Assembly: GCA_024220525.1 (NCBI GenBank)
Contig: JAMYWO010000068.1
Location: forward strand, 44,073 to 108,072
DNA: 64,000 bases
DNA from: Cochliopodium minus
Lineage: Eukaryota; Discosea; Himatismenida; Cochliopodiidae
Direction of reading: 5' to 3'
The notes below the pieces were generated by a model. It saw only the letters and a program-made list of their open reading frames with translations. It ran no database searches and was not told where the DNA came from. Shown one piece after another: positions 11,766 to 23,664 of this stretch. Positions within the stretch are counted from its first letter, which is position 1, and each line of letters begins with the position of its first letter. Made by a program: the position numbers and the translations under genes.

Positions 11766-14475
11766 TTATTTTTTTAATTTCGAGAAAGGAATCCATCCTC
11801 CAAATTTTTTTTCCAAATGAAGAGCAACACCAATACTTCTAAAATCACAACCATGTCCTGAAACTATTTGAATTCCAATTGGTAAACCTAAATGAAAAAA
11901 AAATAAAAATAAAAATTAAAAATAAAAATTAAAGTCAATAAGAAATAAAATATTCACCAAATTAGTTGGTAAAATTTAATTAAATTTATTTTAATTAATT
12001 TACCATCTTTATTGAAACCCATTGGAACATTTGTTGAAGGCAACTCAAGGTAGTTAAAAATTCCACAGTAAATAAAATTGAAAGGATTTGTAATAGCACG
12101 GTTGTGCTGAAAAAAATTATCAAAAAAAAAAAAAGAATGAAATTAAAAAAAATTTTAAAAAATAAAATTAAATTAAAAATTAAATAAAATTAAAAATGAA
12201 ATCAAATTAAATATTTAAAAATAAAATAAATCAAAAAATCAAATAAATTTAAATTAAAAATAGAATATTTTTAAAAATTTACTTTAGGAACAATTATGGG
12301 ATATGTTGGGAAAACAAAAATAGAATTTCCATCGAGAAGATGATCAATTTCTTTTTTGAGTTTTTCTCCATTTATTTTGTATTTTTGATGAGGGACGTAC
12401 TTTTGAAAAACGGAACCCATTTTCTGGAAGAGGGATATCAAGAGTGCCTGGAGGGTGTGGTCTGATCTGCCCACTAACCATTTCAGGGTTTCTATCAAAG
12501 GTGCGATGCTCTTTCCTTCTCCCAATATTTCTGCTGCTGATTTTGTTTCTGAGTAATGAATGCTAAATATCAAAATGATTTTAGATTTAAAATTTTAAAA
12601 AATTTTAATTTAAATTAAAAATAAAATTTAAAAAATTTAAAGACTATTTGAAAAAAGTAATTAATGAAATTAAAAATTAAAATTATTAATTAAAAATTGG
12701 TTATTTTTTATTTATTAAAAATTATTTTTCTAAAATTTTTTTTTTTGATAATTTAAAAATAAAATTCATTAATAATTATTTAAAAATAACATGAAAAAAA
12801 ATTTAATTAAAAATTATTGAGTAATAAAATAAAAAAAATTATTTTGAAAGGTTACGCAGTATTCCAGATTTCAAAAGAATCAGAAAAGTGGGATAAATCT
12901 ACTTTTTGAACAACAGCACCTTTTTCCCTGAAGAAATCCAAAACTTTGAACTGACGTTCCCTTACTTCCTCTGAAACAGCATTTCTTTTAGTTTTAAAGT
13001 CTTCCATGTAAAATACTTTCAAATTTTTGTTTATTTCAACTTCTTTGGGATGATGTTTGTCAAGATCTATTTCGGAAAGATTTTTTTCAAAATTATCTTT
13101 TCCTAATTAAAAAATGATTAATCAACAAGAACAGTTTTTTTAAAAATAGTTTACAAAATAAATATTAATAAATAAAAAAACTTTTACCTGCAATGATTTT
13201 CAATATTGTCCACAAATCTTCAGCTTTTTTGCCTTTTTTATTTTTAAAATAAAAAAATTTAAAAAAATAATAAAATTAAAAAATAAAAATAAAAATAAAA
13301 ATAAAAATAAAAATAAAAATAAAAAATAAAAAACAAAAAACAAAAAACGAAAACAAAAAATAAAAAATAAAAAATAAAAACAATAAATAAAAAAAATAAA
13401 AATAAAAAATAAAAAAAAAAAACAAAAAATTAAAATAAAAATAAAAAATAAAAACAAAAAAAGTATAAAAATAAAAAGTAAGTTAATTTTAAAGTTTTAT
13501 TTTACAAATAGGTCCATTTGAATTTATTCTTTCTAAATTAAGAGGATATGGATGATGCAAAGTGGAAGGAACCAACTTTTAAAATTAAGAAAATTTATCA
13601 ATAAATAAAATTTTAATAATTAATTTTATATTAATCATTATTTTAATTATTAATTTTTAAAATTAATTTATTAAATTTTTTATTTTTACTCCTCCACTAG
13701 GTTTGTGTCCATATCCATTAAAACAAGATGGAAAGCGTATTGATCCTCTATGTCACTTCCTATCCTTGAAAATTTTAAATTTTATTTTTGTTTATTAAAA
13801 ATAATTTACCCAAATGCTGACTGACTGTTTTAATGAAGTAAAATCAAAAAAACTTTTATTTATTTTTTTATATTTTAATTTTTTTGTCTATTTTTACTTT
13901 AAATTTTTATTTTATTTTTTTATTTTTGATTTTTTTGATTTTTTGATTTTTTGATTTTTTGATTTTGATTTTTTGATTTTTTGATTTTTTTGATTTTTTG
14001 ATTTTTTGATTTTTTTGATTTTTATTTTGATTTTTTATTTTTATATTTTGATTATTTTATTTTATTTTTTTATTTTTTATTTTTATTTTTTATTTATTTT
14101 TATTTTATTTTTTTTTTATTTTTATTTTTTATTATTTTTTTTTTTTTTTTTTGTTTAGATTTTTTTCTTTTATTTTACTTTATTTTTCGTTATTTACTTT
14201 ATTTTATTACCTTGTTGTTATTGAAACTCCTTCCTCCTTTTTTTTTTCAAATTAAAATTATTTTATAAGAAGATAATTAAAGAATGGTCTTATTTTCATT
14301 TTTACCAGAGCTCTTCTCCTGCTGTTCTTTTCAAATCAAGGATTATTTACTCTTCCATATATTTTGTTATGTGAATCCAAAAAAAAAAAAAAAAGACAAT
14401 ATTCAGAAAGATTGGAAGTTGATTATAATAGCTTTAAAAAAAATTAAAAATAAAAAAATAAAAAATAAAAATAAA

Positions 14476-14506
<31 letters not shown>

Positions 14507-14590
14507 TAAAAATAAAAAATAAAAAAATAAAAAATAAAAATAAAAATAAAAAAAAATAAAAAATAAAAATAAAATAAAAATAAAAATAAA

Positions 14591-14621
<31 letters not shown>

Positions 14622-15239
14622 TAAAAAATAAAAATAAAATAAAATTAAAAATAAAAATTCAAGACCTCCAGCTTTTTTATCCTACTTACAATGGTAGAAT
14701 CTTTTACTGCTATTTCTTTTTGTCTCTTGATGTTCCTGTTGTATGTCTTAGACCTGTTATTGCAGTAAGCTTCTTTGATAGTACAAGGAACGCCAAAAGA
14801 GGAGGTAAGTCTAACTTAACAAAAATAAATAAAGATAAAAATTATTATTAAAATAAAAATTTAATTAAAAAATAAATTTAAAAAAATAAAAATAAAAAAA
14901 ATCAAATAAACCCTCATTATTTTCATTTTCTAATTTCTTATCACATTCATTTGCTTCTTTTCTTGCTTCTTCATATCTCTTGCATGCTATCGCATTTAAT
15001 GCAGGATTGAGTGTTTCTATTTGTTTAATGAATGCATTCACCACATCCAATACCTTGTATTTCCTCTCTTTGATCAATTTGGCTATTTCTGTTGCAGACA
15101 TGAAGTAAAGGGGATCGTTTTCTACTTTTATTTCATTGAAATGATTTTCGCATTTCTTCAATATCTGTTGATCTCTATAATATATCCTTATTACATTCAA
15201 AACGAACAGTGATATAAGAACCATAATCAAGAAAATCAT
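11766..15239 (-). CDS. Fatty-acid amide hydrolase (FAAH2-like amidase)
   Basis: Amidase-signature hydrolase with an N-terminal membrane helix (MIFLIMVLISLFVLNVIRIY), then MSATEIAKLIKERKY, the catalytic Lys motif VPCTIKEAY (14760-14790), the cis-Ser/GSS region (14295-14380), the nucleophile region (IGSDI, about 13690-13760), RINSNGPIC, AEDLWTILKIIAG, LLDGNSIFVFPTYPI, NPFNFIYCGIFNYLELP, GLPIGIQIVSGHG and EKKFGGWIP. FAAH enzymes hydrolyse fatty-acid amides and N-acylethanolamines at membranes. The exons at 14690-14810, 14290-14390 and 13690-13770 carry several one- or two-base shifts: after KEAY, at NNPYDL, inside the GGSSG loop, and in GSDIGGS. The flanking exons are intact. The broken exons sit among the longest simple-repeat introns of the window, so consensus error is plausible; a recent pseudogene is the alternative. 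Confidence 0.8.
13262..13460. repeat. (AAAAAT)n / A-rich repeat in FAAH intron
   Basis: Degenerate AAAAAT and AAAAAC runs between the exon encoding GPIC and the exon encoding AEDLWTILK. The minus-strand reading is an intron. Confidence 0.75.
13925..14040. repeat. (TTTTTTGA)n tandem repeat in FAAH intron
   Basis: About 14 copies of an 8-9 bp unit, TTTTTTGAT with slight length variation. It differs from the surrounding TTTTTA runs, so it looks like an independent microsatellite expansion. Confidence 0.8.
14440..14660. repeat. (AAAAAT)n repeat in FAAH intron
   Basis: More than 30 AAAAAT-type units between the GGSSG-region exon and the catalytic-Lys exon of the FAAH gene. The plus-strand reading as a Lys/Ile/Asn repeat protein is an artefact of the repeat. 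Confidence 0.8.
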
Positions 15240-15486
15240 TTTTTTTTATTTATTTATAATTTGTTCAAGAAAGGAAGTATTTATTTTGTACAAGTTTTGA
15301 ACAAGATAATTCATAATCACATGTTCTTGTTTGGTATATATATTTATGAAAATTCTGATTTTTTATATTCAAAACAATTAATATTTAAAGATTATATTTG
15401 TGAGATGGTTTATGGGAAATTTGGAATAAGAAAGAAATCAGAATTAAAACTATGAGAAATTTAAATTAAAAATTAAAAAAAAAAAA
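15240..15486. promoter_or_regulatory. Divergent intergenic region, FAAH and F-box gene
   Basis: 247 bp between two head-to-head start codons. It must hold both promoters. Apart from a poly-A tract immediately before the plus-strand ATG, no defined motif is seen. Confidence 0.4.
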
Positions 15487-17154
15487 ATGTTTTTCACCAA
15501 AAAAGACGAATTTAACATCTCCTCCAAAAAATTCTCTCTCAAAAAAGGAGATGATTTGGATGATAAGAAATTGAGAACCTTCTTTAGTCATCTTTCGAAT
15601 GAAAAAACAGCAGATTTATCAAATGAAGAAATGAAACAATATTTGAAGAAATTTATAAATTCATTCCAAATACCAACCTATGTCACCAATAAAGAAGATA
15701 TAGTAATTTTTATGAAGAATTATATTCCTTCTTTGAATAAATTTAAATTTTTATAATATTATTAGTGTGAGAGAGGGGTAGAAACCATAGAATATATGAT
15801 GAACATTTTGAATCAAGAGATCTCGAAGAACAAAAAAAAAAAATTTGGATACTATGAGTTTTTGAAAGCGACCATGTTGTTGATATCCTTCTTTTACGAA
15901 TCCAAACGAACCTATCTTTTCAATTTGGATTCAAATTTGAAAGTGTGGTTGTTGATTTCAAAAAGGGATTCATACTATAAAAAATTGAGTATCAACAACA
16001 GAAAAGGTAAAAAAAAAAAAAAGAAAAATTAAATTTAAAATTAAAAGAAACTTTAAATTAAAATTGAATATAATTTAAAATTTATCTTTTTGATCCTTAA
16101 GAAAAAGAAGAAAAAGAGGTTGTCGTTGAGAATGTTAACTATTTGGACAGTTTTGTTTTTCCGGAAGCTAAAGGATTGAAAACGAGAGTAATAACTGAAG
16201 TGATGAAGTTTTTGTCTTCGAAAGAAACAATGAAATGTTCTCTTGTGAGCAAAGAATGGAAAGAGATCTCAAGAAATAACGAAGTTTGGAAAAAGTTTGA
16301 TTTTTTTATTAAAGTTTTTTCAACTTTCAAATAATTTTTTTTCAAATTTTTAAATAATAAAACTATTTTTTTAAAAAATTAATAAAACGAAAAGTCACAT
16401 TTTCAGAGATTATCTTTCGGAAAGGGCAATTAAAAGTCACACCGAGACTAAAGTTGAAGTTGTTCCAGTTCCTTTCCCTCATTATCCCCAAGACGTTGCC
16501 CAAGACACAAGTGGCCAATATTTGGTAACAAATTATTTCATACATTCATTAACATTAATATTATTTTAAATTTTTAAAATTATTCTTTTTCTAAAGAGGG
16601 ACTACAAGTACATTGGAGAAACTCCAGTGTTTTTGGAATATTGGACTCTTCATGAAACTATTTTGGAAATCAAAGGAATTTCACTCAAACCTCCAATAAT
16701 ATTGATGCCTACATCTTGTGGTATTGGTGCAATCCCAAGAGATCAAAACCTCTCTTCGGAAAATGGTTACAATTTTTTTTTCATTTTTTTTTTATTATTT
16801 TTTTTTATCTTTCATTTTGTTAATTGTTTTTTTTCACTTTATTATTTTCACTTTTATTATTATTTTTTTATCTTTTATCTTATTTTTAATTTTGTTTATT
16901 TTTTACACTTTAAATCATTAAAAGAAGAATTGGAAACTGGCTGTTGTCATTCTAATGTTCAGAAAATTTGTGAAGATTTGTTCTCGAAGAAGTCTTTGTT
17001 TTCTCTTTGCTCTTCTTCTTTATCTTCTGATGAGATTTCTGAATACAAAAAGATCATTTCAAAGAAGATCAGCTTGGAATGCATGGAAACCAAAATGGAC
17101 GAAAAAGAGATCATCAATCTTTTCAAGAAATCAATCTACCTTCATTTTTTTTAA
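15487..17154 (+). CDS. F-box protein with EF-hand-like N-terminal region
   Basis: ATG at 15487 after an A-tract. The first two open segments are in one frame but separated by stops. A 66-bp intron (GTAATTTTT at about 15701 to TATTATTAG at 15767) removes them and joins NKEDI to CERGVETIEYMM. The N-terminal part (DLSNEEMKQYLKKFINSF, KKFGYYEFLKATMLLISFF) resembles degenerate EF-hand pairs (weak). A typical F-box follows at 16138-16300: LKTRVITEVMKFLSSKE, CSLVSKEWKEISR, NEVWKK. Downstream exons give a tail with VVPVPFPHYPQDV, VFLEYWTLHETILEIKG and a charged helical end. Predicted SCF adaptor; substrate unknown. A decayed duplicate of the F-box exon lies just downstream. Confidence 0.7.
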
Positions 17155-17279
17155 AAAATGGAAATTTTCAAATTGAAATTAAGCTTTTAGCGAACAATTA
17201 AAAAGAAAAAAGAAAACAAAAAGAAAATTGAATTGAAGTTTATTCTAATATATTCTCTCCAAAAATGATATTTAATCAA

Positions 17280-17435
17280 TAACCATTTGGACAGTTTTGA
17301 TTTTCTGGGAGCTAATGGCTTAGAGTAATAACTGAAGTCAAAAGTTTTTGTCTCCTAAAGAACAATTCAATGTTCTCTAATGAGCAAAGAGATATCAATT
17401 TGTATGAAAAAGTTTGATTTTTTAAATAAATTTTT
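17280..17435 (+). pseudogene. Decayed duplicate of the upstream F-box exon
   Basis: About 150 bp align with 16138-16320. The shared order is ATTTGGACAGTTTTG, a TTCTGGGAGCTAA versus TTCCGGAAGCTAA segment, AGAGTAATAACTGAAGT, TTTTTGTCTCC, AATGTTCTC, GAGCAAAGA and AAAAAGTTTGATTTTTT. The copy includes the first bases of the following intron, so it is a DNA-level duplication and not a retrocopy. Many indels remove the frame. It lies between the F-box gene and the amidase gene. Confidence 0.8.
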
Positions 17436-17554
17436 TTTTCTAAAACTTTAAAGCAATAATTAAAATTTCTTTTAATCTTTTTTATTTGCTTAAATATGTT
17501 TCAGTGAATTTAATAAATTTTTTATTTTCAAATTTGAAAAAATCAAAAAAAAAA

Positions 17555-20180
17555 ATGAAGACAATCTATTTTTTTATGCTGCTATTGATTTTAAATGTTT
17601 TTTCATTTCAAGTTTATGAAACTAATATCAAATCCATTTTAGATGGCATTTTGAATAAACAAGGTATAAATGCTCTAATATCTTCAAATTCAATTTAATT
17701 GATACCAATAATACAACAATAGTGAATTGTACCGAAATAATAAGATTACATTTCGATAGAATAAAGGTATATGATCCTAAATTAAACACGGTGGTAAAGA
17801 GTATAGATAGAGCATATCAAAGAGCCCAAGAATTAGATGATTATTTCCTCAATACAGGAAGTAAAAAAAAAAATAATGAGAAAAATATAATGAAATTTCA
17901 ATTTTATAATATTTAATAAAAAAATTAATTATTAAAAAAAAAAAAAGATTTAATTGGACCTTTGCATTGTATACCAATAATAGTGAAAGACAATTACAAT
18001 GTCCAATCAATACCAACTAGTGGGGGAGTATTAGCATTAAAAGACTCAATACCAGACATGGACTGCGAAGTGGTGCAGAGTCTCCAATCAAAGGGAGGCA
18101 TCGCCATCTACAAAGCAAACATGCCAGACTTTGCAAGTGATGGTATGGAGACCAATTCAAGTGTTATTGGTTCTACTTTGAACCCTTACAACTATTCAAT
18201 AACTCCTTATGGTTCTTCAGGAGGAACTGCTGTAAAAAAAAAATTAAAATTTTTTTCTATTTCAATCAAGTTTTAATTTTTTTTTTTTTTTTCATTTTTC
18301 TTTTTTTTTTTTAAATGAAGGTCGGAATTTCTGCAAGTTTCGGAGGTTTCTTGATTTTAAAATTTTAAATAAAATCTAATAATTTTTAAAAATTTTCTTT
18401 AGTGATAGGTTTGGGAAGGTCAATCTTTTTTGTTTATTTTAACAAACAAAAATAATGAAATTTTTTTGAATGGTTTTAAAACTTTTAATATTAAATCAGT
18501 GATACACAAGGGTCTATACAAGGTATATTTTTCCTAAATTCTTTTGAAATTAATTTTAGTTTGAACTTAATTAATGGTTTGTTTTCATTTTTTTTTAGAT
18601 CCTGCTAGTGCTCTCAATTTGGTTGGATTGAGGTAATTACCTCAAAAATAAAATAAAAATTTTTGTTGATTTAAAAACTTATTTTGTAAATTGATAGACC
18701 TACTCAAAATTTGGTTCCATCTGAAGGAATTTTACCTTTGATTTTATACCAAGATGTTTCTGGTGATATTTTTAAAATTAATTTCATTTTTTTGTTATTA
18801 ATTATTTTTTTGATGAAAAAAATATTTTTTTTGAAAGGTCTTCTCACTAGATCTGTAACTGATTTGGCTACTGCTTTTGAGTTTATGGTTAACCCAATTT
18901 TTGAAAAATATGGTCCTCAAAATTACACTAAATGGTAATTAAAATTTTAAAAAAAAATATGTATATAAAAATAAAATTCAAAATAAAAATTTAATTAATA
19001 TTTAATAGTGAATTAATTAATATTAAATAAAAAATCCATTTTTTTATTAATAAAAAAATAGAAAATAAAAAATATAATTTTAAAGGTTGAACCCCAAAGC
19101 TTTGAACGGAACAAAAGTAGGGATGGAATGGGATTTCTTAGCAAACTTAACAACACCCATCAACATCACCTCCACTTACGAAGTCGTGGAAATAGTCGAA
19201 AACGCTGCCAATATTTTCACAAACGCAGGTGCGAAACTGTTAAATACTTCCATTCTCCTTCAAGTATTTTCTTTAATAAATGAAGCTAGCAATGCATCTG
19301 ATGTATGTGGAACATGGTTATTTAAGGTTAAAAAATAAAATATTTAAATAGATTTATTCAAAAATATTTTCTTAAACATTTTTTTTCAAAATTTGTAAAT
19401 TTTAATTTATTTAATTTATTTAATTTTAATTTATTTAATTTATTTAATTTTAATTTATTTAATTTATTTAATTTATTTAATTTATTTAATTTATTTAATT
19501 TATTTGATTTATTTAATTTATTTAATATATTTAATTTATTTAATTTATTTAATTTATTTTTTTTATTTATTTTAATATTTTTCAGTATGGTGTTGACCAA
19601 TATTTATCCCAAATACCAAATGCCCCTTACAAGAACTTGGAAGCGATTTTGAAATCAGGAAAACTTTCCAAAGGTGTTATTGAATTTGTACAACAAGCTG
19701 TCAACTCTACGGGAAATTTAAATTCTAGTTCTTGTATAAATTATAGAGAAGCAAAAGAAAAAGTAGCAAAAGCAATAGAAGATCGTATTTATAATTTGTT
19801 TTTAGTTTATTTATAATTTATTTTTAGTTTATTTTTGATTATTTTTTTTTAATTTAATTTTAATTTTAATTTTAATAAAAAAATCAGTTATGGACCAAAA
19901 TGGTGTAGATGCTTTGATATTTCCAAATACTAATCAAGCTGCTCCTTCTTTTGTTAATCTTTATCCACAAGGTTTCTTTTTTTCAGTGATCATACCAAGT
20001 TTTTCAGGATTGCCTGCCCTTCAAATCCCTATTGGTATTACACCTTCAAACAATGCTCCTTTTGGGATCACTTTGTTAGGAAAGAGATTCCAAGAAGCAA
20101 AGCTGATTTCTTATGCTTTTTCTTTTGAAAATCTTTATAACTTTAGAGTTCCACCAAAATCAACCCCTCCTTTGAATTAA
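17555..20180 (+). CDS. Secreted amidase-signature hydrolase
   Basis: About 13 exons, with a signal peptide (MKTIYFFMLLLILNVFSF). After a short intron that removes an in-frame stop at 17697, the protein follows the amidase order: TEIIRLHFDRIKVYDPKLN, catalytic Lys in PIIVKDNYN, GYSITPYGSSGGTAV with the cis-Ser loop, VIGLGSDTQGSI with the nucleophile Ser (split over two small exons), GLLTRSVTDLATAFEFM, LMDQNGVDALIFPN and GLPALQIPIGITP. The Ser-cisSer-Lys triad appears complete. It hydrolyses an amide, probably in a secretory or lysosomal compartment or outside the cell; the substrate cannot be told. It is a distant relative of the FAAH gene 2 kb away but is not a recent copy: it has a different N-terminus and exon plan. 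Confidence 0.87.
19395..19562. repeat. (TTTAATTTA)n repeat in amidase intron
   Basis: About 17 units of a 9-10 bp TTTAATTTA motif, uniform along its length. It forms most of the intron ending at the TTTTTCAG acceptor at 19585. The minus-strand reading as a KLNKLN repeat protein is spurious. Confidence 0.85.
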
Positions 20181-20276
20181 ACTCATTTTTAAAAGATTAA
20201 TTTTAATTTATTTTTATTTTAATTTTTTATTTTTATTTAATTTTTAATTTTTTATTTTTTTTTTTAAAAAACATTA

Positions 20277-22669
20277 TTAAACATCCCACACCTCATTAAT
20301 TACATAGCTCCTCCTTCGACCCAAAATAGAACTAGAATACCCATCGACATCACTAAACTCAAGCTTGTCACGGTTCACAATGCGATTGTACTCAAGGTTA
20401 TAATAAATACAGAAAAAAACTTGGACAGAAAGCAAAAACAAAAAAACGTAAACAGATCCAAAAATAGAAAAATGATTAAGTTTAACGTTATCAGAAGTGA
20501 TAACTGAAAAAATTTGGAATAAGAGAAAAGGAGCGTAGGTGGGTATTAACATGAGGGAGAAGAACTTTTCTTTCTTTTTGATTAGGGGGGAGAGGTTGCG
20601 GGCTTTGTAGGAGAACTCTGCTTGGTTGTCGTTGCAGCAGGTGATGAAGGTGTAGATGCTTAGTGCGATGATGATTGTCAAGTTGATGAACCAAAGGGGG
20701 ATCATGATGACGGACTATAAAAATAAAAAAATAAAAAATGATAAAATAAAATCTTGAGAAAATTATTTAAATATTTTTAATCGAAAAATTTAAAAAAAAA
20801 ATCTTTGAATAAAAATTTTAAAATTTAAAACAATAAAATATTAAATCTTTGAATAAAAATAAAAAAAAATTTAAAATAATGATAAAAAAAAAAATTGAAT
20901 AAAAATACACTTAAAAAATAAGAAATAAAAAATAAAAAATATTTAAAAAATTAAAAATAAATAAGAATATTTAAAATAATTCTTACCAATCTTGCATTCA
21001 CTTTTTTGTCTAGTTTGGTAGAAAGGGCCAGAATTATGGCGAGAAAAGGTCCCCAGATCACGAAAAAAGTGAGCATGAATGACCCACAGTTCACGCCAGT
21101 CAAAAGAAAGATAATGAATCCCAACAACAAGACTACCACAACACTAAAATTATTAAAAAAATAGAAAATAAAAAATAGAAAATAAAAAATAAAAAATAAA
21201 AAATAAAAAATAAAAAAATAAAAAATAAAAAATAAAAATAAATCATAAAAAATAAAAAATAAATCATAAAAATAAAAATAAAATAAAAAAAAACAAGAAA
21301 AAAAAAAATTAAATATAAAATTAATTAAAATTAAATGAAAAAATAAAAATAAAAATTAAAAATATTTACCTTGGACCCAACAATAAAAACCAACTTTTAT
21401 TATAATTAGCATAATCACTCATCTTTTGACCAACCAAAAAAATTTGAAAGAGAATAAAGAAAGTGATGATGAGAAAAATGAAATTGATGATCAAGTTCTT
21501 CAGGCGAGGTGCCGTTCCATTGGGAAAGTACTTTGAGAGGGCGTTTGGTTGGTTGATGCTTTCAGTAGATCCCAGCGAATAATAGTCAAATTTTTTGGGG
21601 TCTATCACCACTGACCTGTCCCACCAAAGTCCTATTTTAAAAAATAAATTTAAAAATTTAAAAAATATTTATAAATGTGAATGCAAAAATAAATTTAAAG
21701 ATAAAAATATAAAATATTGATAAAAACAATCAAATAATAGGGTAAAAATTTAAGTAAAAATAAATTAATAATTTAAATTGAATTTAAAAATAATTAAAAA
21801 ATAATTTTGTTAAAAAATATAATAATAATTAATGAAAAAATTAATTTAATCAAATAAATTAAGAAAATAAAATAGTGAATAAAATAATTTTAATAAATGA
21901 ATAAATATTTAAAATTATAAATTAAAATTCTACCATAAAATCTTATAATGATGTAAAAGGAGAAATAAATGAAGAAAAAATAAAGAGGTGATAAAATGCG
22001 GTGATATGGCATGTCCAAAATGTCCGCCATTTTGACCTGCAATAGAATGAAAAAAATGGAGAAGGCAATGATGGCAGGAATGGAAACGAGGAAATGAAAC
22101 CCCAAATTACTTTTAAATAAAATAAAAATTTAAAATAAAATTAATTAAAAAAAATCAAAAACAAAAAATAATAATAAAAAAAAAAAAATTACAATTTTTG
22201 TTGATTTTCTATGTTGAAACTGTCTTGATTTACAAGATAGTCTCTGTATAATTTTGCTTTGAAATTTTTTTTCTGTTCTAACATGTATTTCCTCCTTTCC
22301 TTTTCGAAAAATCTATGCACAAAAAAGCATTGAAATAAAAAATAAATAATGAATAAAAAAATTTACAATGATCTGTTTGCATTTTTGTATTTAAACAAGA
22401 AAGCTCCTAAAAAATAAATTTTTTAATTTAAAATATTTTAAAAAATAAAAAAAAAAAAAAATTAATTTACCTTTATAATCACTATGATCCAGATAATGTT
22501 CTTTAACATACTGATTAACTATGCTCGCATCTTTTTTGTTGTATTTCAATTTTTTTATCACCACTTCCTCTTCTTTTTCCTCCACCAAGTTGAAGAAGTC
22601 TTCATCCTTTTTCCTATCCTCTTTGATGATGTTTTTCTCCCAGATTCCATCTATTTTTATATACAAATT
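20277..22669 (-). CDS. Multi-pass membrane protein, TMEM185/Fam11-like
   Basis: Exons on the minus strand give a charged N-terminus (EEKEEEVVIKKL), a basic linker (RFFEKERRKYMLEQKKNFK), and at least seven hydrophobic segments, among them FHFLVSIPAIIAFSIFFILL, FLIITFFILFQIFLVGQKM, VVVVLLLGFIIFLLTGV, TFFVIWGPFLAIILAL and IPLWFINLTIIIALSIYTF. The recurring pattern of a long helix, QxxLxxKM, an aromatic loop, then PLYFF/GP/PLWF resembles the TMEM185 (Tmemb_185A) family, whose function is poorly known. It ends in SYVINEVWDV. The start is unclear: the nearest ATG at about 22675 is in another frame, so either an indel or an unseen first exon exists. Confidence 0.55.
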
Positions 22670-23041
22670 CTTCCATATTTGTGATGAATTTATTAATCCT
22701 TTTTTTTTTTAATTGTAATTTATTTATTATGTTGAATTCAGTGAATTTTTTTATTTTTTTATTTTTAAATAATAAAGATGAACATCTGATATGTTTTATC
22801 TATCTTATAAATCATAATTGGAAGATGGTTCAATTTAATGATAACATCAAAGAAAATATAAATTATAAATTATTTTGAACATCTAAAGGATAATTAATTG
22901 ATAGGTTTATTATTTCATATTTGCATGGAAGATATATATTTGTGATACTCTATTCCTTTCCATATTCAAAGAATATACTCTTCTTTTGATAGGGATATAA
23001 AATTTATTTAAAAATTATTTTGACAAATGATGTTTTATCAG
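22670..23041. other. Intergenic, nothing recognised
   Basis: 370 bp of AT-rich sequence between two minus-strand genes. Short open frames on both strands lack family signals. It contains the 3' flank of the small F-box gene. Confidence 0.4.
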
Positions 23042-23260
23042 CTAAAAAGTGAAAGATTTTATACGGTTCATCTCTTTAGATACTAAACATAACTTTGATA
23101 ATTCTCTTGCTGTAAAAAATGATAGGATATGTCTTGAAATACTGGGAGGGAGCAAATTATAAAATATTTTTTGGTCTTCATATTGTTCATTTTGATTTTT
23201 TAGTGAATGATAGCGAGGAAAATGGGCATCCATGGTTTCCAGTTCAATTATCTCTTCCAT
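23042..23260 (-). CDS. Small single-exon F-box protein
   Basis: 72 codons from ATG (23258-23260) to TAG. The C-terminal half is an F-box: NLLPPSISRHILSFFTAREL, then KLCLVSKEMNRI. The N-terminus is short and acidic (MEEIIELETMDA). There is no substrate-binding domain, so it may be a dominant Skp1-binding fragment, or the first exon of a gene whose rest I cannot see. A GT donor within the last codons cannot be excluded. Confidence 0.55.
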   Translation of the reverse strand: MEEIIELETMDAHFPRYHSLKNQNEQYEDQKIFYNLLPPSISRHILSFFTARELSKLCLVSKEMNRIKSFTF

Positions 23261-23664
23261 TTTTTTATTAATTGTAAATAAACAGAAAAAATGTTAAATT
23301 TATTAAAATTATCTTCAAATCATTATTAAATTGAATCTTTTGCGCACAATTTGAGGAACGTTAAAATTGTGAATAAAATAAAAAAAAGATTGAGGAGGAA
23401 TTTTAATTTTTAATTCCGTCAAATCAAATTTAAAAAGAATATTATTTTTAAAAAGTTCCTTAACCAAATAAAAAATTTGAAATTAGGAGAAACAATGGTT
23501 TAAAAAAAAATTCAAAGTTTTAAGTTTCCAATTAATTATATTACAAACACCTCTTAAAAAGTTCCTTTATTTATAAGTCGTTATTATTTTTAATTTTCAT
23601 TGGTTTTATCAAATGGTTTGAGAGGATGCTAAAATTCAAAAGATATTATTTATTAATATTTAAT
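23261..23664. other. Intergenic region left of scaffold gap
   Basis: AT-rich. The 12-mer AAAAAGTTCCTT occurs at 23450-23461 and again at 23556-23567. No gene seen. The contig ends at the gap. Confidence 0.4.

Noticed and set aside
13925-14040. Possible satellite or centromere fragment
   Set aside because: Only about 115 bp and confined to one intron; an ordinary microsatellite.
14440-14660. Lys/Ile/Asn-repeat open frame on plus strand
   Set aside because: It is the reading of an AAAAAT microsatellite within an intron of the minus-strand FAAH gene; there is no non-repeat coding sequence.
15754-15795. Stops inside the EF-hand-like/F-box gene, first read as a gene break
   Set aside because: A 66-bp GT-AG intron removes them and keeps the frame on both sides.
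17661-17729. In-frame stop near the start of the secreted amidase, first read as a frameshift
   Set aside because: A short intron (GTATAAATG to ACAATAG) restores the normal amidase N-terminal spacing.
19358-19600. KLNKLN repeat open frame on minus strand
   Set aside because: Product of the TTTAATTTA repeat in an amidase intron; the flanking exons lie on the plus strand.
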